Assembly (NCBI GenBank): GCA_016649585.1
Contig: JAENXH010000012.1
Coordinates: 1 to 15,813, forward strand
Reading direction: 5' to 3'
DNA from: Methanosarcinales archaeon
Lineage (GTDB): Archaea > Halobacteriota > Syntropharchaeia > Alkanophagales > Methanospirareceae
Length of the DNA stretch: 15,813 nt
Below the pieces are notes generated by a model. It worked only from the letters and a program-made list of their open reading frames with translations, was not told the DNA's origin and made no database searches. Of this stretch, positions 1 through 6,308 are shown piece after piece. The stretch's first letter is position 1. Each line of letters starts with the position of its first letter. The position numbers and the translations under genes are program-made.

Positions 1-267
1 ATATTTTGATTCGTGCTCGTTGCCTTCCATCAGAGCTTTTCTGATGTTCACAACAGCTTTTTCAATCTCTTTGTTTCTATCTCGTCCATGATTTTTAGGT
101 GCTCTTGACCAAGATACATGCCACTTCTCTTCGCCGGTTTTGAATCTATTCACCCACTTAAAGAGCCATGTCTTTGATCTATTCGTCTCTCTACAAATAT
201 TTGATGGTTTATCACCCATAATATACCGATTTACGGCATCAACCCTCTCCTGCTCCTCAATATCCAT
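1..267 (-). CDS. IS481-like transposase, N-terminal part (runs off the window)
   Basis: An open frame of 89 codons begins at an ATG (265-267) and continues past the left edge without a stop. The peptide starts MDIEEQERVDAVNRYIMGDK. It has the N-terminal helix-turn-helix layout of IS481-type and related rve/DDE transposases: a short basic HTH (about residues 8-45, with TWLFKWVNRF as recognition helix), then the WxxSRAPKNHG segment and a charged helix leading to the catalytic domain. The catalytic D, D and E residues would lie outside the window. The gene points away from hypF. A TATA-like stretch lies at 298-309 and an 8-bp hairpin (268-289) directly precedes the ATG. The family call rests on pattern recognition; another rve-type IS family is possible. 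Confidence 0.7.
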   Translation of the reverse strand, partial: MDIEEQERVDAVNRYIMGDKPSNICRETNRSKTWLFKWVNRFKTGEEKWHVSWSRAPKNHGRDRNKEIEKAVVNIRKALMEGNEHESKY

Positions 268-289
268 AACGCATCACAAAGGATGCGTT
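268..289 (-). promoter_or_regulatory. 8-bp hairpin abutting the transposase start codon
   Basis: AACGCATC (268-275) and GATGCGTT (282-289) are perfect inverted repeats around a 6-nt loop. On the minus strand the hairpin ends one base before the transposase ATG. A TATA-like element at 298-309 should start transcription near 275-280, inside the hairpin. Only longer read-in transcripts would then form the full stem and mask the start. On the plus strand it is followed by a T run (288-293) and could act as a terminator. The sequence shows the hairpin; its role is inferred. Confidence 0.5.
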
Positions 290-311
290 TTTTCGAGTTT
301 ATATTAAAAGA

Positions 312-372
312 GTTCGCGATGTATTGACCCTTTATTTGCCAAATGAAATGGTTCGCGATGTATTGACCCTTT
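312..372. repeat. Two direct copies of a 22-nt IS-end repeat
   Basis: The 22-nt sequence beginning GTTCGCGATGTATTGACC occurs exactly at 312-333 and 351-372, with 17 nt between copies (39-nt period). Its position between the transposase promoter and the hypF remnant suggests terminal and subterminal transposase-binding sites. With only two copies it is not a CRISPR array. Confidence 0.8.
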
Positions 373-435
373 CCACTTAACAAAGGCTCAAACGTAGAAA
401 TCGGTATTGCCGGGAGTGCAGAAAAGGACGAATTC

Positions 436-2517
436 TTGAATGCTTTACTTAAAAAGTTGCCGCCACTTGCTGCAATTGATAAAATCGAGGTGATAGATGA
501 GCCTATTGCTGGCTATGACGATTTTAAGATATTAAACAGCTCAGAGGGGGAAAAGACTTCTGTTACTCCGGTGGATACGGCGATATGCGAGGAATGCGTA
601 AAGGAATTATTTGACGAGGATAATCGTCGTTATCTATTTCCGTTTATTAATTGCACCTCTTGCGGCGCCCGGTTCTCTGTCATTGAGAATGTCCCTTACG
701 ACCGCGCTAATACCTCTATGCGTGAGTTCAAGATGTGCGAAGAGTGCCTCGCAGAATACAGAGATCCGATGGACAGACGATTTCATGCGCAAACGACTTC
801 TTGTCCGCGGTGCGGTCCGAAATACACGCTTTATGGCAGAAAAGGGGTGGTGATGGATGAGAAAAATCCGATAGAGACCTTTGCACAGTTGGTTGATGAA
901 GGCGCTATAGGAATAGCCAAGAGTTGGGGTGGCATGCACCTTATCTGCACATTCGATCAAGCGACCAGGGTGAGGGAGTTATACGGAAGACCCGCAAAAC
1001 CTTTTGCAGTGATGTTCAGGGATTTGAATGCAATAGCGAAATATGTGGAGTTAGACGAAGACGAAGAAAAATTGCTGACCTCCGCACGCAGGCCTATTGT
1101 GCTTTTAGATAAGAGATCGTCTTCTGATGATTTATCGGCTATTTCACCCGGATTGAGGACTGTTGGCGCGTATTCACCATATTCTGGCCTCCATTACGTT
1201 CTGTTCCGTCATCTGCAGTCAGAAGGGATTGTTATGACCTCTGCAAATGTTTCTGGAGAACCAATGGCCACCAGTAATGAGGAAGCATTCAATTTAAACG
1301 CTGATTACTTCCTCTTACACAATAGGAGAATAGTGAACAGGCTGGACGATTCGGTTGTTCAGTGCTATGAGCGGGGAAAATTCTTCTTGCGGAAATCACG
1401 GGGTTTCATCCCCACAACCATAAAAGTCCCGTATAATGATAGGATCTTGTCCTTAGGCGCGGGAGAGAACGTCTCGACCAGTATCACAAAAGAGGGTATT
1501 CTTTATACCAGTCAGTACATCGGTAGCACGTTCCATTATCCAACGGTAGAATTTTTAGCATCCGGTACAGAGCACATGATGAAACTTTTAGGGCTACGTA
1601 TGGCGGAGATTGATGCGATTGGGGTAGACCTGCATCCACGATACCCAACGAAGAAGTATGGAAAAAAGCTGTCGGAAGATTATTCAATTGAGCTGGTTGA
1701 GGTGCAGCATCATTGGGCGCACGCAGCATCATTGATGCTCGATAGGGGTGTGGAGGAAATAGTTGCGTTAGCCCTGGACGGAACGGGATACGGAGTGGAT
1801 AGGAAAGCATGGGGTGGAGAAATCATGCATTCTCGCTATTCGAGGTTTGAACGTGTTGGGTCTCTGGAGGAGATACCACTCATTGGCGGCGAAATGGCAA
1901 TAAAAGACCCGAGAAGGTTAGTGTTTGCAATTTTTTCGCTTTTAGGAAGAGATGCAGATGCGGCGTCATTCGTGAATGAAAAGGAAGCGAACGTAATGGA
2001 AAAGCTTCTGACGAAAGCACCAAAAACAAGTAGCTTCGGCAGGGTGTTGGATGCGTTGTCCTGCTATCTTGGCATCTGTCAACGGATGACGTACGATGGT
2101 GAACCAGCAATGAAGCTCGAACGATATTTAGCGCGTGGAGAGCCAACGTATGAATTTGAGACGTTTGTTGAACGTAAGGATCGTAAAATCGTTATGACAC
2201 TGCCGTTGTTTGCCCAATTGGCAGGGTATCGGATAAGCACGGAAAAGGATAAAGCGGACATCGCATATTCCTTTGTTTATGCTTTAATTAAGGAGATGGT
2301 GGAGATTGCAGCGGATGCGAGTGGTAGTACTGGCATTCCGTATATCGGGCTAACCGGCGGGGTTTCGTATGATGTGCCGATTGTCAGGATGGCTGAAGAG
2401 TTGGTAAAAGAGAAAGGATTGAAGTTTTTAACTCATGATAAGATACCAAATGGTGATGGCGGAATTTCTGCGGGACAAAATGCTATTGTTGGACATTTAA
2501 GAAACAAAGAAAGATAA
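436..2517 (+). CDS. hypF: Carbamoyltransferase HypF, 5'-truncated by an IS
   Basis: HypF makes the thiocarboxamide on HypE that becomes the cyanide ligand of NiFe-hydrogenases. Visible from the TTG at 436: paired zinc-finger domain at about 51-130 (C51, C54, C73, C76, C101, C104, C123, C126, with PYDRANTSM and DRRFHAQ); YrdC/Sua5-like carbamoyl-AMP domain at about 145-320 (KPFAVM, TSANVSGEP); Kae1-like transferase domain with QHHWAHAASLM, LALDGTGYGVD..WGGE and C-terminal TGGVS..NGDGGISAGQ. Full HypF proteins are about 750 residues; this has 693. The open frame extends back to 367 and encodes the rest of an acylphosphatase domain (NKGSNVEIGIAG), but the first 35 or so residues, with the GxVQGVGFRP loop, are gone, replaced by the IS. 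No ATG/GTG start is available; TTG at 436 was an internal Leu codon. It is either a pseudogene or a shortened protein. hypC follows 17 nt downstream. Confidence 0.88.
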   Translation: MNALLKKLPPLAAIDKIEVIDEPIAGYDDFKILNSSEGEKTSVTPVDTAICEECVKELFDEDNRRYLFPFINCTSCGARFSVIENVPYDRANTSMREFKMCEECLAEYRDPMDRRFHAQTTSCPRCGPKYTLYGRKGVVMDEKNPIETFAQLVDEGAIGIAKSWGGMHLICTFDQATRVRELYGRPAKPFAVMFRDLNAIAKYVELDEDEEKLLTSARRPIVLLDKRSSSDDLSAISPGLRTVGAYSPYSGLHYVLFRHLQSEGIVMTSANVSGEPMATSNEEAFNLNADYFLLHNRRIVNRLDDSVVQCYERGKFFLRKSRGFIPTTIKVPYNDRILSLGAGENVSTSITKEGILYTSQYIGSTFHYPTVEFLASGTEHMMKLLGLRMAEIDAIGVDLHPRYPTKKYGKKLSEDYSIELVEVQHHWAHAASLMLDRGVEEIVALALDGTGYGVDRKAWGGEIMHSRYSRFERVGSLEEIPLIGGEMAIKDPRRLVFAIFSLLGRDADAASFVNEKEANVMEKLLTKAPKTSSFGRVLDALSCYLGICQRMTYDGEPAMKLERYLARGEPTYEFETFVERKDRKIVMTLPLFAQLAGYRISTEKDKADIAYSFVYALIKEMVEIAADASGSTGIPYIGLTGGVSYDVPIVRMAEELVKEKGLKFLTHDKIPNGDGGISAGQNAIVGHLRNKER

Positions 2518-2534
2518 AGGTTGAGATAAGAAAG

Positions 2535-2780
2535 ATGTGTTTGGCAATACCAGCGAAAGTGGTGGAGATTAGCAGCAATGAAGAAGGGGTAAGGAGAAAG
2601 GCAAAGGCAGATTTCGGGGGGGTCGCTCGTGAGATTGACATCTCGTTGGTAGATGCAAACATAGGCGACTATGTCATTGTTCATGCGGGTTTTGCAATAG
2701 AGCTATTAGATGAGCAGGAAGCGAAAGAGACGCTTGAATTGTGGCGGGAATTGCTTGAAAAACTTCCTGAAAATGTTTAG
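2535..2780 (+). CDS. hypC: Hydrogenase maturation chaperone HypC
   Basis: Small 81-residue HypC/HybG/HupF-family chaperone. HypC binds HypD and carries the Fe(CN)2CO precursor to the large subunit of NiFe-hydrogenases. The diagnostic N-terminus MCLAIPAKVVEI is present; Cys2, exposed after removal of Met1, is the essential iron-binding residue. The core continues with a beta-barrel pattern (AKADFGGVAREIDISL, GDYVIVHAGFAIELL) and a C-terminal helix. The ATG is fixed by the MC motif. It lies 17 nt after hypF and probably shares its transcript. With the hypF 5' end destroyed, hypC may depend on a promoter inside or downstream of the IS. Confidence 0.95.
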   Translation: MCLAIPAKVVEISSNEEGVRRKAKADFGGVAREIDISLVDANIGDYVIVHAGFAIELLDEQEAKETLELWRELLEKLPENV

Positions 2781-2921
2781 ACGCTGATTGCGTTTAACTT
2801 CGTCTTGAGTCTATCTGAAGTTGGCGAACGCAGTGAGCAAATTTGGGCGCAATGGATGGTACGAAGCCAGATATGCTCTGTTACTTTCAGAAGAAGTGTT
2901 GTGATTGAAATAAAAGATTTA
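2781..2921. other. Intergenic stretch between hypC and tRNA-Val
   Basis: No gene, RNA or clear promoter is recognisable here. A nominal open frame (2805-3050) runs through the tRNA and has no protein-like features. The T-rich minus-strand sequence just past the tRNA 3' end (2910-2921) could serve as its terminator. Confidence 0.5.
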
Positions 2922-2994
2922 TGGGCCCGATGCGATTCGAACGCACGACCTCCGCCATGTCAAGGCGACGTCATTCCAACTAGACCACGGGCCC
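2922..2994 (-). tRNA. tRNA-Val (anticodon GAC)
   Basis: The minus strand folds into a complete 73-nt tRNA. The acceptor stem is GGGCCCG/CGGGCCC with discriminator A and no encoded CCA. The anticodon stem is TCGCC/GGCGG with loop TTGACAT, so the anticodon is GAC at 2961-2959, reading GUC and GUU valine codons. The T arm is GTGCG-TTCGAAT-CGCAT. No intron. It is a lone gene, convergent with hypC and divergent from NAC. Confidence 0.95.
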
Positions 2995-3079
2995 TTATCT
3001 CTCTGTCCTGCTCTATTATCATTTTCACAGCGGTAACGTATTACTGGTAACTAAACGTAATCCACTTCTAACTAATATT

Positions 3080-3115
3080 CTTTATATCTTATTATTAATA
3101 AAAAGGGAAGGGAAG
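3080..3115 (+). promoter_or_regulatory. TATA-type promoter and purine-rich leader of the NAC-nadK operon
   Basis: CTTTATATC (3080-3088) lies about 38 nt before the NAC start, consistent with an archaeal TATA box giving a short leader. A GGGAAGGGAAGG-type purine tract (3104-3115) before the ATG at 3126 can act as the ribosome-binding site. The call is made by eye. Confidence 0.5.
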
Positions 3116-3125
3116 GCAAAGAAAA

Positions 3126-3500
3126 ATGCACGGTGGATTTAGAAAGGGAGTAGGCATGAATCCAAAGAAGTTAAGCCAGCAAATGAAGCAAATGGGCATA
3201 AGCATAGAAGAGATAAGCGATGTGGAGGAAGTCGTGATAAAAACCGCGGATGCGGAACTCGTTTTTGAGGATGCCGTCGTTACCGTTATGGACACACCGG
3301 GGTCGAAGATGTATCAAATAACCGGCACACCGGTAAAACGCCCTAAGACGGAATCTGAGCTTGAGCCTGTGGTGAGTCTCTCTCAAGAGGATGTGGAAAT
3401 AGTGATGGAAAAGGCAGGGTGCAGCGAGACAGAAGCAAAAGCCGCATTAACCGAGACAAACGGTGATTTAGCTGAAGCGATATTCCGGCTCTCCGAGTAA
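3126..3500 (+). CDS. Nascent polypeptide-associated complex protein (archaeal NAC)
   Basis: Archaeal NAC is a homodimeric ribosome-associated factor that contacts nascent chains. The 124-residue protein has the family layout. A Gly/Met-rich N-terminus with MNPKKLSQQMKQMGI is followed by the NAC beta-barrel domain (about 25-80: EEVVIKTADAELVFEDAVVTVMD, MYQITG) and a C-terminal UBA domain (about 87-124: SQEDVEIVMEKAGCSETEAKAAL, NGDLAEAIFRL). The ATG at 3126 is preferred over the in-frame ATG at 3156 because archaeal NACs usually carry such an extension before MNP, and a purine-rich leader precedes it. The stop is separated from the nadK start by only 3 nt, so the two are co-transcribed. Confidence 0.93.
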   Translation: MHGGFRKGVGMNPKKLSQQMKQMGISIEEISDVEEVVIKTADAELVFEDAVVTVMDTPGSKMYQITGTPVKRPKTESELEPVVSLSQEDVEIVMEKAGCSETEAKAALTETNGDLAEAIFRLSE

Positions 3501-3503
3501 AGA

Positions 3504-4340
3504 ATGAACTTAATTCAGCCGAAACGCATTGGGATCGTATGTAGGGGTAGGGACGAGGACGTATTAGTATTAGATAGGTTGATCGAATCAGTCAAGGAAC
3601 GAGTTGAGGTTATACTCGACGAAGCAACAGCACATAAACTCCAAAAGCACGGTATGAAGATAGAAGAGATGGATGTGGATCTTCTGATCTGCATTGGCGG
3701 CGATGGCACAATTCTAAGGACACTTCATGCATTAAAGAGTCCCACACCGGTATTAGGAATAAACATGGGTGCGATCGGGTTTTTAGCAGAAGTGCAGCCG
3801 GAAAACAGCGTTTCTACACTCACGAGCTTATTAGAAGGGTTTGAAGTCGAGCGTAAAGAGCGGCTTTCTGCAGCGATAACCGGGGCAAGGGAGAAGATGC
3901 CTTATGCGATGAACGAAGTGGTCGTGATAACATCGAAACCCGGGAAGATGCTCCACTTCGCCATCTTTATTGACGGTGAGGAGTTAGAGCGGTTACGAGC
4001 AGACGGTGTTATTTTTGCAACTCCCACAGGAAGCACTGCGTATGCAATGAGCGCGGGCGGACCCATAGTAGATCCAAAGGTGAATGCAACCATAATCGTG
4101 CCTATTGCTCCTTTTAAACTTTCCGCACGGCCCACAGTCGTGGATATAAACAGCGAGATAAGTGTGGAACTCTTGGAGATGAAGGATGCCGAGTTAGTCA
4201 TAGATGGGCAGTTTTACAGGGCGATAGGAAAAGAAGAAAGGATTAGCGTTACGAGGGGCGAACCAGCTCTTTTTGTTAAAGTATGGGGAAAGCATTTTTT
4301 AAAACTCCGTGACAAATTACGGAGTGAGGAAGAAAAATGA
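3504..4340 (+). CDS. nadK: NAD kinase
   Basis: ATP (or polyphosphate):NAD 2'-phosphotransferase, the source of NADP in the cytosol. The 278-residue length is normal. Seen: N-terminal Rossmann-like half with the catalytic GGDGT motif (65-69, Asp67), LGINMGAIGFLAE (84-96), the NE pair in AMNEVVV (137-138), the NAD-site motif TPTGSTAYAMSAGGPIV (173-189), and LSARPTVVD in the all-beta C-terminal half. There is no fused inositol-phosphatase domain as found in some archaeal NAD kinases. It starts 3 nt after the NAC stop. The next gene has its own TATA-like element, so the operon probably ends here. Confidence 0.95.
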   Translation: MNLIQPKRIGIVCRGRDEDVLVLDRLIESVKERVEVILDEATAHKLQKHGMKIEEMDVDLLICIGGDGTILRTLHALKSPTPVLGINMGAIGFLAEVQPENSVSTLTSLLEGFEVERKERLSAAITGAREKMPYAMNEVVVITSKPGKMLHFAIFIDGEELERLRADGVIFATPTGSTAYAMSAGGPIVDPKVNATIIVPIAPFKLSARPTVVDINSEISVELLEMKDAELVIDGQFYRAIGKEERISVTRGEPALFVKVWGKHFLKLRDKLRSEEEK

Positions 4341-4347
4341 AAAAGTT

Positions 4348-4390
4348 GATATACATAAAACGTGAAGGTGTGTGTGAGGAGAGGAGGAAT
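4348..4390 (+). promoter_or_regulatory. Promoter and ribosome-binding site of the PRC-barrel gene
   Basis: GATATACATAAA (about 4348-4359) resembles an archaeal TATA box. A strong GAGGAGG Shine-Dalgarno sequence (4381-4387) sits 7 nt before the ATG at 4395. This supports that ATG over the upstream in-frame GTG at 4362. Confidence 0.5.
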
Positions 4391-4394
4391 AAAA

Positions 4395-4652
4395 ATGCAA
4401 AAAATATCGGCATTGAAGTTGAGTAATAAACGGGTTGTGGACTCGGAGGGTAGTGAAATGGGCACGTTGCATAATATAGTGGCAGAGGCAGGAACGGGTA
4501 TGTTGAAAGAACTCGTGGTTAAACCTGCGGAGGAGCTTGACACAAGCGGGTTCAGGAAGGAGGACGAGTACATCTTTATACCCTTTGATGCAGTTAAAGC
4601 GATAAAGGACGTCATCGTAGTGGACAGTGAAAAGTTACGTGTACGGGCGTGA
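4395..4652 (+). CDS. PRC-barrel domain protein
   Basis: Short 85-residue single-domain PRC-barrel protein: ALKLSNKRVVDSEGSEMGTLHNI opens the barrel and YIFIPFDAVKAIKDVIVVD closes it. Stand-alone archaeal PRC-barrel proteins of this size have been linked to RNA metabolism and, in the CdpB group, to cell division with SepF/FtsZ; nothing here decides between these roles. The ATG at 4395 is chosen for its GGAGG site; a GTG at 4362 would add 11 residues unlike the family. The last 9 nt (4644-4652), coding for the final two residues and the stop, overlap the 3' end of the convergent tRNA-Arg gene. Confidence 0.85.
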   Translation: MQKISALKLSNKRVVDSEGSEMGTLHNIVAEAGTGMLKELVVKPAEELDTSGFRKEDEYIFIPFDAVKAIKDVIVVDSEKLRVRA

Positions 4653-4794
4653 CGGGATTTGAACCCGTGATTTGCAGCTTTCTCCCAATTTGATCAAACT
4701 TTTCCTAAAAGGTTCTGTGCATCATTTTTTGATCAAACTTTTCCTAAAAGTTTGTTAGGAGGCTGCCGCCCTATCCTAACTAGGCCACACGCCC
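4644..4794 (-). tRNA. tRNA-Arg (anticodon CCT) with a 76-nt intron
   Basis: Exon 1 is 4794-4756 and exon 2 is 4679-4644, giving a 75-nt tRNA. The acceptor is GGGCGTG/CACGCCC with discriminator G; D stem GCCT/GGGC; anticodon stem GCAGC/GCTGC; loop CTCCTAA with anticodon CCT (4759-4757); T arm ACGGG-TTCAAAT-CCCGT. The intron (4755-4680) sits at the canonical 37/38 site. A textbook bulge-helix-bulge can be drawn: GCAGC/GCUGC, 3-nt bulge AAA, CUCC/GGAG, 3-nt bulge UAA, CAA/UUG. Cleavage in the two bulges by the archaeal splicing endonuclease regenerates the loop. No CCA is encoded. Confidence 0.95.
4680..4755 (-). other. tRNA-Arg intron with a duplicated palindromic module
   Basis: The intron contains two exact 23-nt copies (plus-strand 4689-4711 and 4728-4750, 39-nt period) beginning TTTGATCAAACTTTTCC. 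Each includes the palindrome TTTGATCAAA. The exon-1-proximal copy also forms a perfect 9-bp stem with a 3-nt loop (4734-4742 with 4746-4754); the other copy forms a similar stem with a mismatch. The duplication accounts for most of the intron. Confidence 0.85.
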
Positions 4795-4904
4795 TGTAAA
4801 AATTTTTATTTCCCGATAAATAAAAAATAAAGAAAAGGTTGTTTAAGAAAAAGCTTTTTCTTTTCGAATGTTTTATTGGGGTTTTCAGCACTTATTATAA
4901 TAAT

Positions 4905-6308
4905 ATGACAACATTGCAAAAAAGCGTGGAAAAGGCAGCGGAGGTAATAAAAGGACATAAATACGCACGGGTAATCTCTCATTATGACGCAGACGGAATA
5001 ACCTCTGCGGGGATTATCTGTAATGCCCTGATTCGAAGCGGTATACAGTTCCATACAACTATTGTAGGCAAACTGGAACGCTCGTTTATTCAAGGCTTGG
5101 ATGAGGATCTGATCATAATTTGCGATATGGGCACTGCGCAATCTGATCTGCTATCGGAGTGCCTCAAAAAGAAGGACGTGGTAATCATAGATCATCATGC
5201 ACCCTCAACCTCAGTCCCGGTATCTCGCGCAGCTTTCGCAGTCCTTATAAATCCCTGCTGTGTCAGCGCGGAGGAAAAGCGCGGGATGGCCAACGAACGT
5301 GGTAGCACAATTTGCGCGGCGGGACTCTCTTATCTCGTGGCACGGTGCATGTCAGGCGACGCTAAAGGTAACATAGACCTTGCCGGACTTGCGATAGCAG
5401 GAACATTAGGCGATAAACTGGAGTTTGATACAGGAATAAACAAGATGATTCTGGATGAGGCGATACAAGAAGGTGTTATCTCCGTTAAAAAAGGGTTGAA
5501 GCTCGGCGATGGTAAAATTCGGGATTTGATTCTCTTCGCTACTGATCCCTATATCCCGCTTGCAGGTAAGGTAGAGTGGGTGGATGCGTTTTTGAATAAG
5601 GCCGGTATAGACGGCGATAGGATTTTAAGCGATTTGAATGAGGAAGAGGAAAGAAGATTGACCAGTGCGTTGTTATCACTATTACGAGAATCGCAAGCCG
5701 AAATCAGCGATGACGCTTTGGTTGGAACCACGTACATTATCCATTCTGGGGTGATAAGGGATGGACTGGATTTTATGAGAATGGTGGATGCGTGTGGGCG
5801 ACTGGGCAAATCGGGAATTGGAATAGGACTGTGCCTGCGTGAGGAGAAACTGGTAGAAGAAGCAACCTCTTTATACGTAAACATTCAAAGCAAACTTGTT
5901 TCTGAGTTGAGTAGAATAGAAAGCGAGGAAGATGCGATAAAGGAGTTGCAAAATATCATCTATTTCTTCGTGCAGGAGAGTGGTGTAACGGGCGTTTTAG
6001 CCGGGATAGTAGCAGAATACGTATGCACGGGTAAGCCGGTAATTGTGTTTAACAAGAAAGACAGAGTAGAAGAGGGAAAGAAGGCGGAAACGAGGATATC
6101 TGCACGGTGTAATAAGAAACTAATGTCTGTATCCGGTGGAATAGACCTCGCTAAGGCGCTGGAGAAAGCATCAGGAGAAGTAGGGGGGTTTGGTGGCGGG
6201 CATCCGGTTGCGGCGGGGGCGACCATTCCAGAAGGGTCCGAAGAGAAATTCATCGCAACTCTTGATACAATCATCGGTGCGCAGAAAGGAGAGATAAATC
6301 TGCGTTGA
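4905..6308 (+). CDS. DHH/DHHA1 phosphoesterase, archaeal RecJ-like exonuclease
   Basis: A 467-residue protein with all DHH-family motifs: HYDADGI (26-31, metal ligands D28 and D30), CDMGTA with D74, the DHH signature D96-H97-H98, and GTLGDK with D170. A C-terminal DHHA1 substrate domain follows with the Gly-rich GGFGGGHPVAAGA near the end. Length and layout match archaeal RecJ-like proteins, including the GINS-associated nuclease (GAN), a Mn2+-dependent 5'-3' exonuclease of the replisome; some relatives act on RNA. I cannot tell which. The ATG at 4905 is preferred to the TTG at 4839 because the upstream residues (KKKLFLFECFIG) lack family similarity. The 3' end overlaps the convergent apbE gene by 38 nt. 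Confidence 0.9.
   Translation: MTTLQKSVEKAAEVIKGHKYARVISHYDADGITSAGIICNALIRSGIQFHTTIVGKLERSFIQGLDEDLIIICDMGTAQSDLLSECLKKKDVVIIDHHAPSTSVPVSRAAFAVLINPCCVSAEEKRGMANERGSTICAAGLSYLVARCMSGDAKGNIDLAGLAIAGTLGDKLEFDTGINKMILDEAIQEGVISVKKGLKLGDGKIRDLILFATDPYIPLAGKVEWVDAFLNKAGIDGDRILSDLNEEEERRLTSALLSLLRESQAEISDDALVGTTYIIHSGVIRDGLDFMRMVDACGRLGKSGIGIGLCLREEKLVEEATSLYVNIQSKLVSELSRIESEEDAIKELQNIIYFFVQESGVTGVLAGIVAEYVCTGKPVIVFNKKDRVEEGKKAETRISARCNKKLMSVSGGIDLAKALEKASGEVGGFGGGHPVAAGATIPEGSEEKFIATLDTIIGAQKGEINLR

Larger units (their letters stand above)
1..372 (-). mobile_element. Right-hand end of an IS481-like insertion sequence interrupting hypF
   Basis: The element consists of the transposase N-terminus (1-267), its promoter and hairpin leader (268-311) and two copies of a 22-nt repeat (312-333 and 351-372). 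HypF-like coding sequence begins immediately after the second repeat copy. The first recognisable HypF residues (L-N-K-G-S-N-V-E-I) are encoded from 376, and the only in-frame stop upstream, TGA at 364-366, lies inside the repeat. I therefore place the element boundary near 372. The other end and any target-site duplication are outside the window. Confidence 0.65.

Noticed and set aside
312..372. Two 22-nt repeats with a 17-nt spacer as a CRISPR remnant
   Set aside because: There are only two copies, the spacer is too short, no cas genes are present, and the position is exactly an IS end beside a transposase.
2805..3050. An 81-residue open frame on the plus strand
   Set aside because: It runs antisense through tRNA-Val and has no recognisable protein features or ribosome-binding site.
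4689..4750. Two 23-nt repeats with a 16-nt spacer as a mini-CRISPR
   Set aside because: Both copies lie wholly inside a well-defined tRNA intron with a perfect bulge-helix-bulge; spacing and number do not fit an array.
4839..4904. 22-residue N-terminal extension of the DHH protein from TTG 4839
   Set aside because: The residues are AT-rich translation without family similarity, while MTTLQKSVEKAAEVI fits the usual archaeal start.
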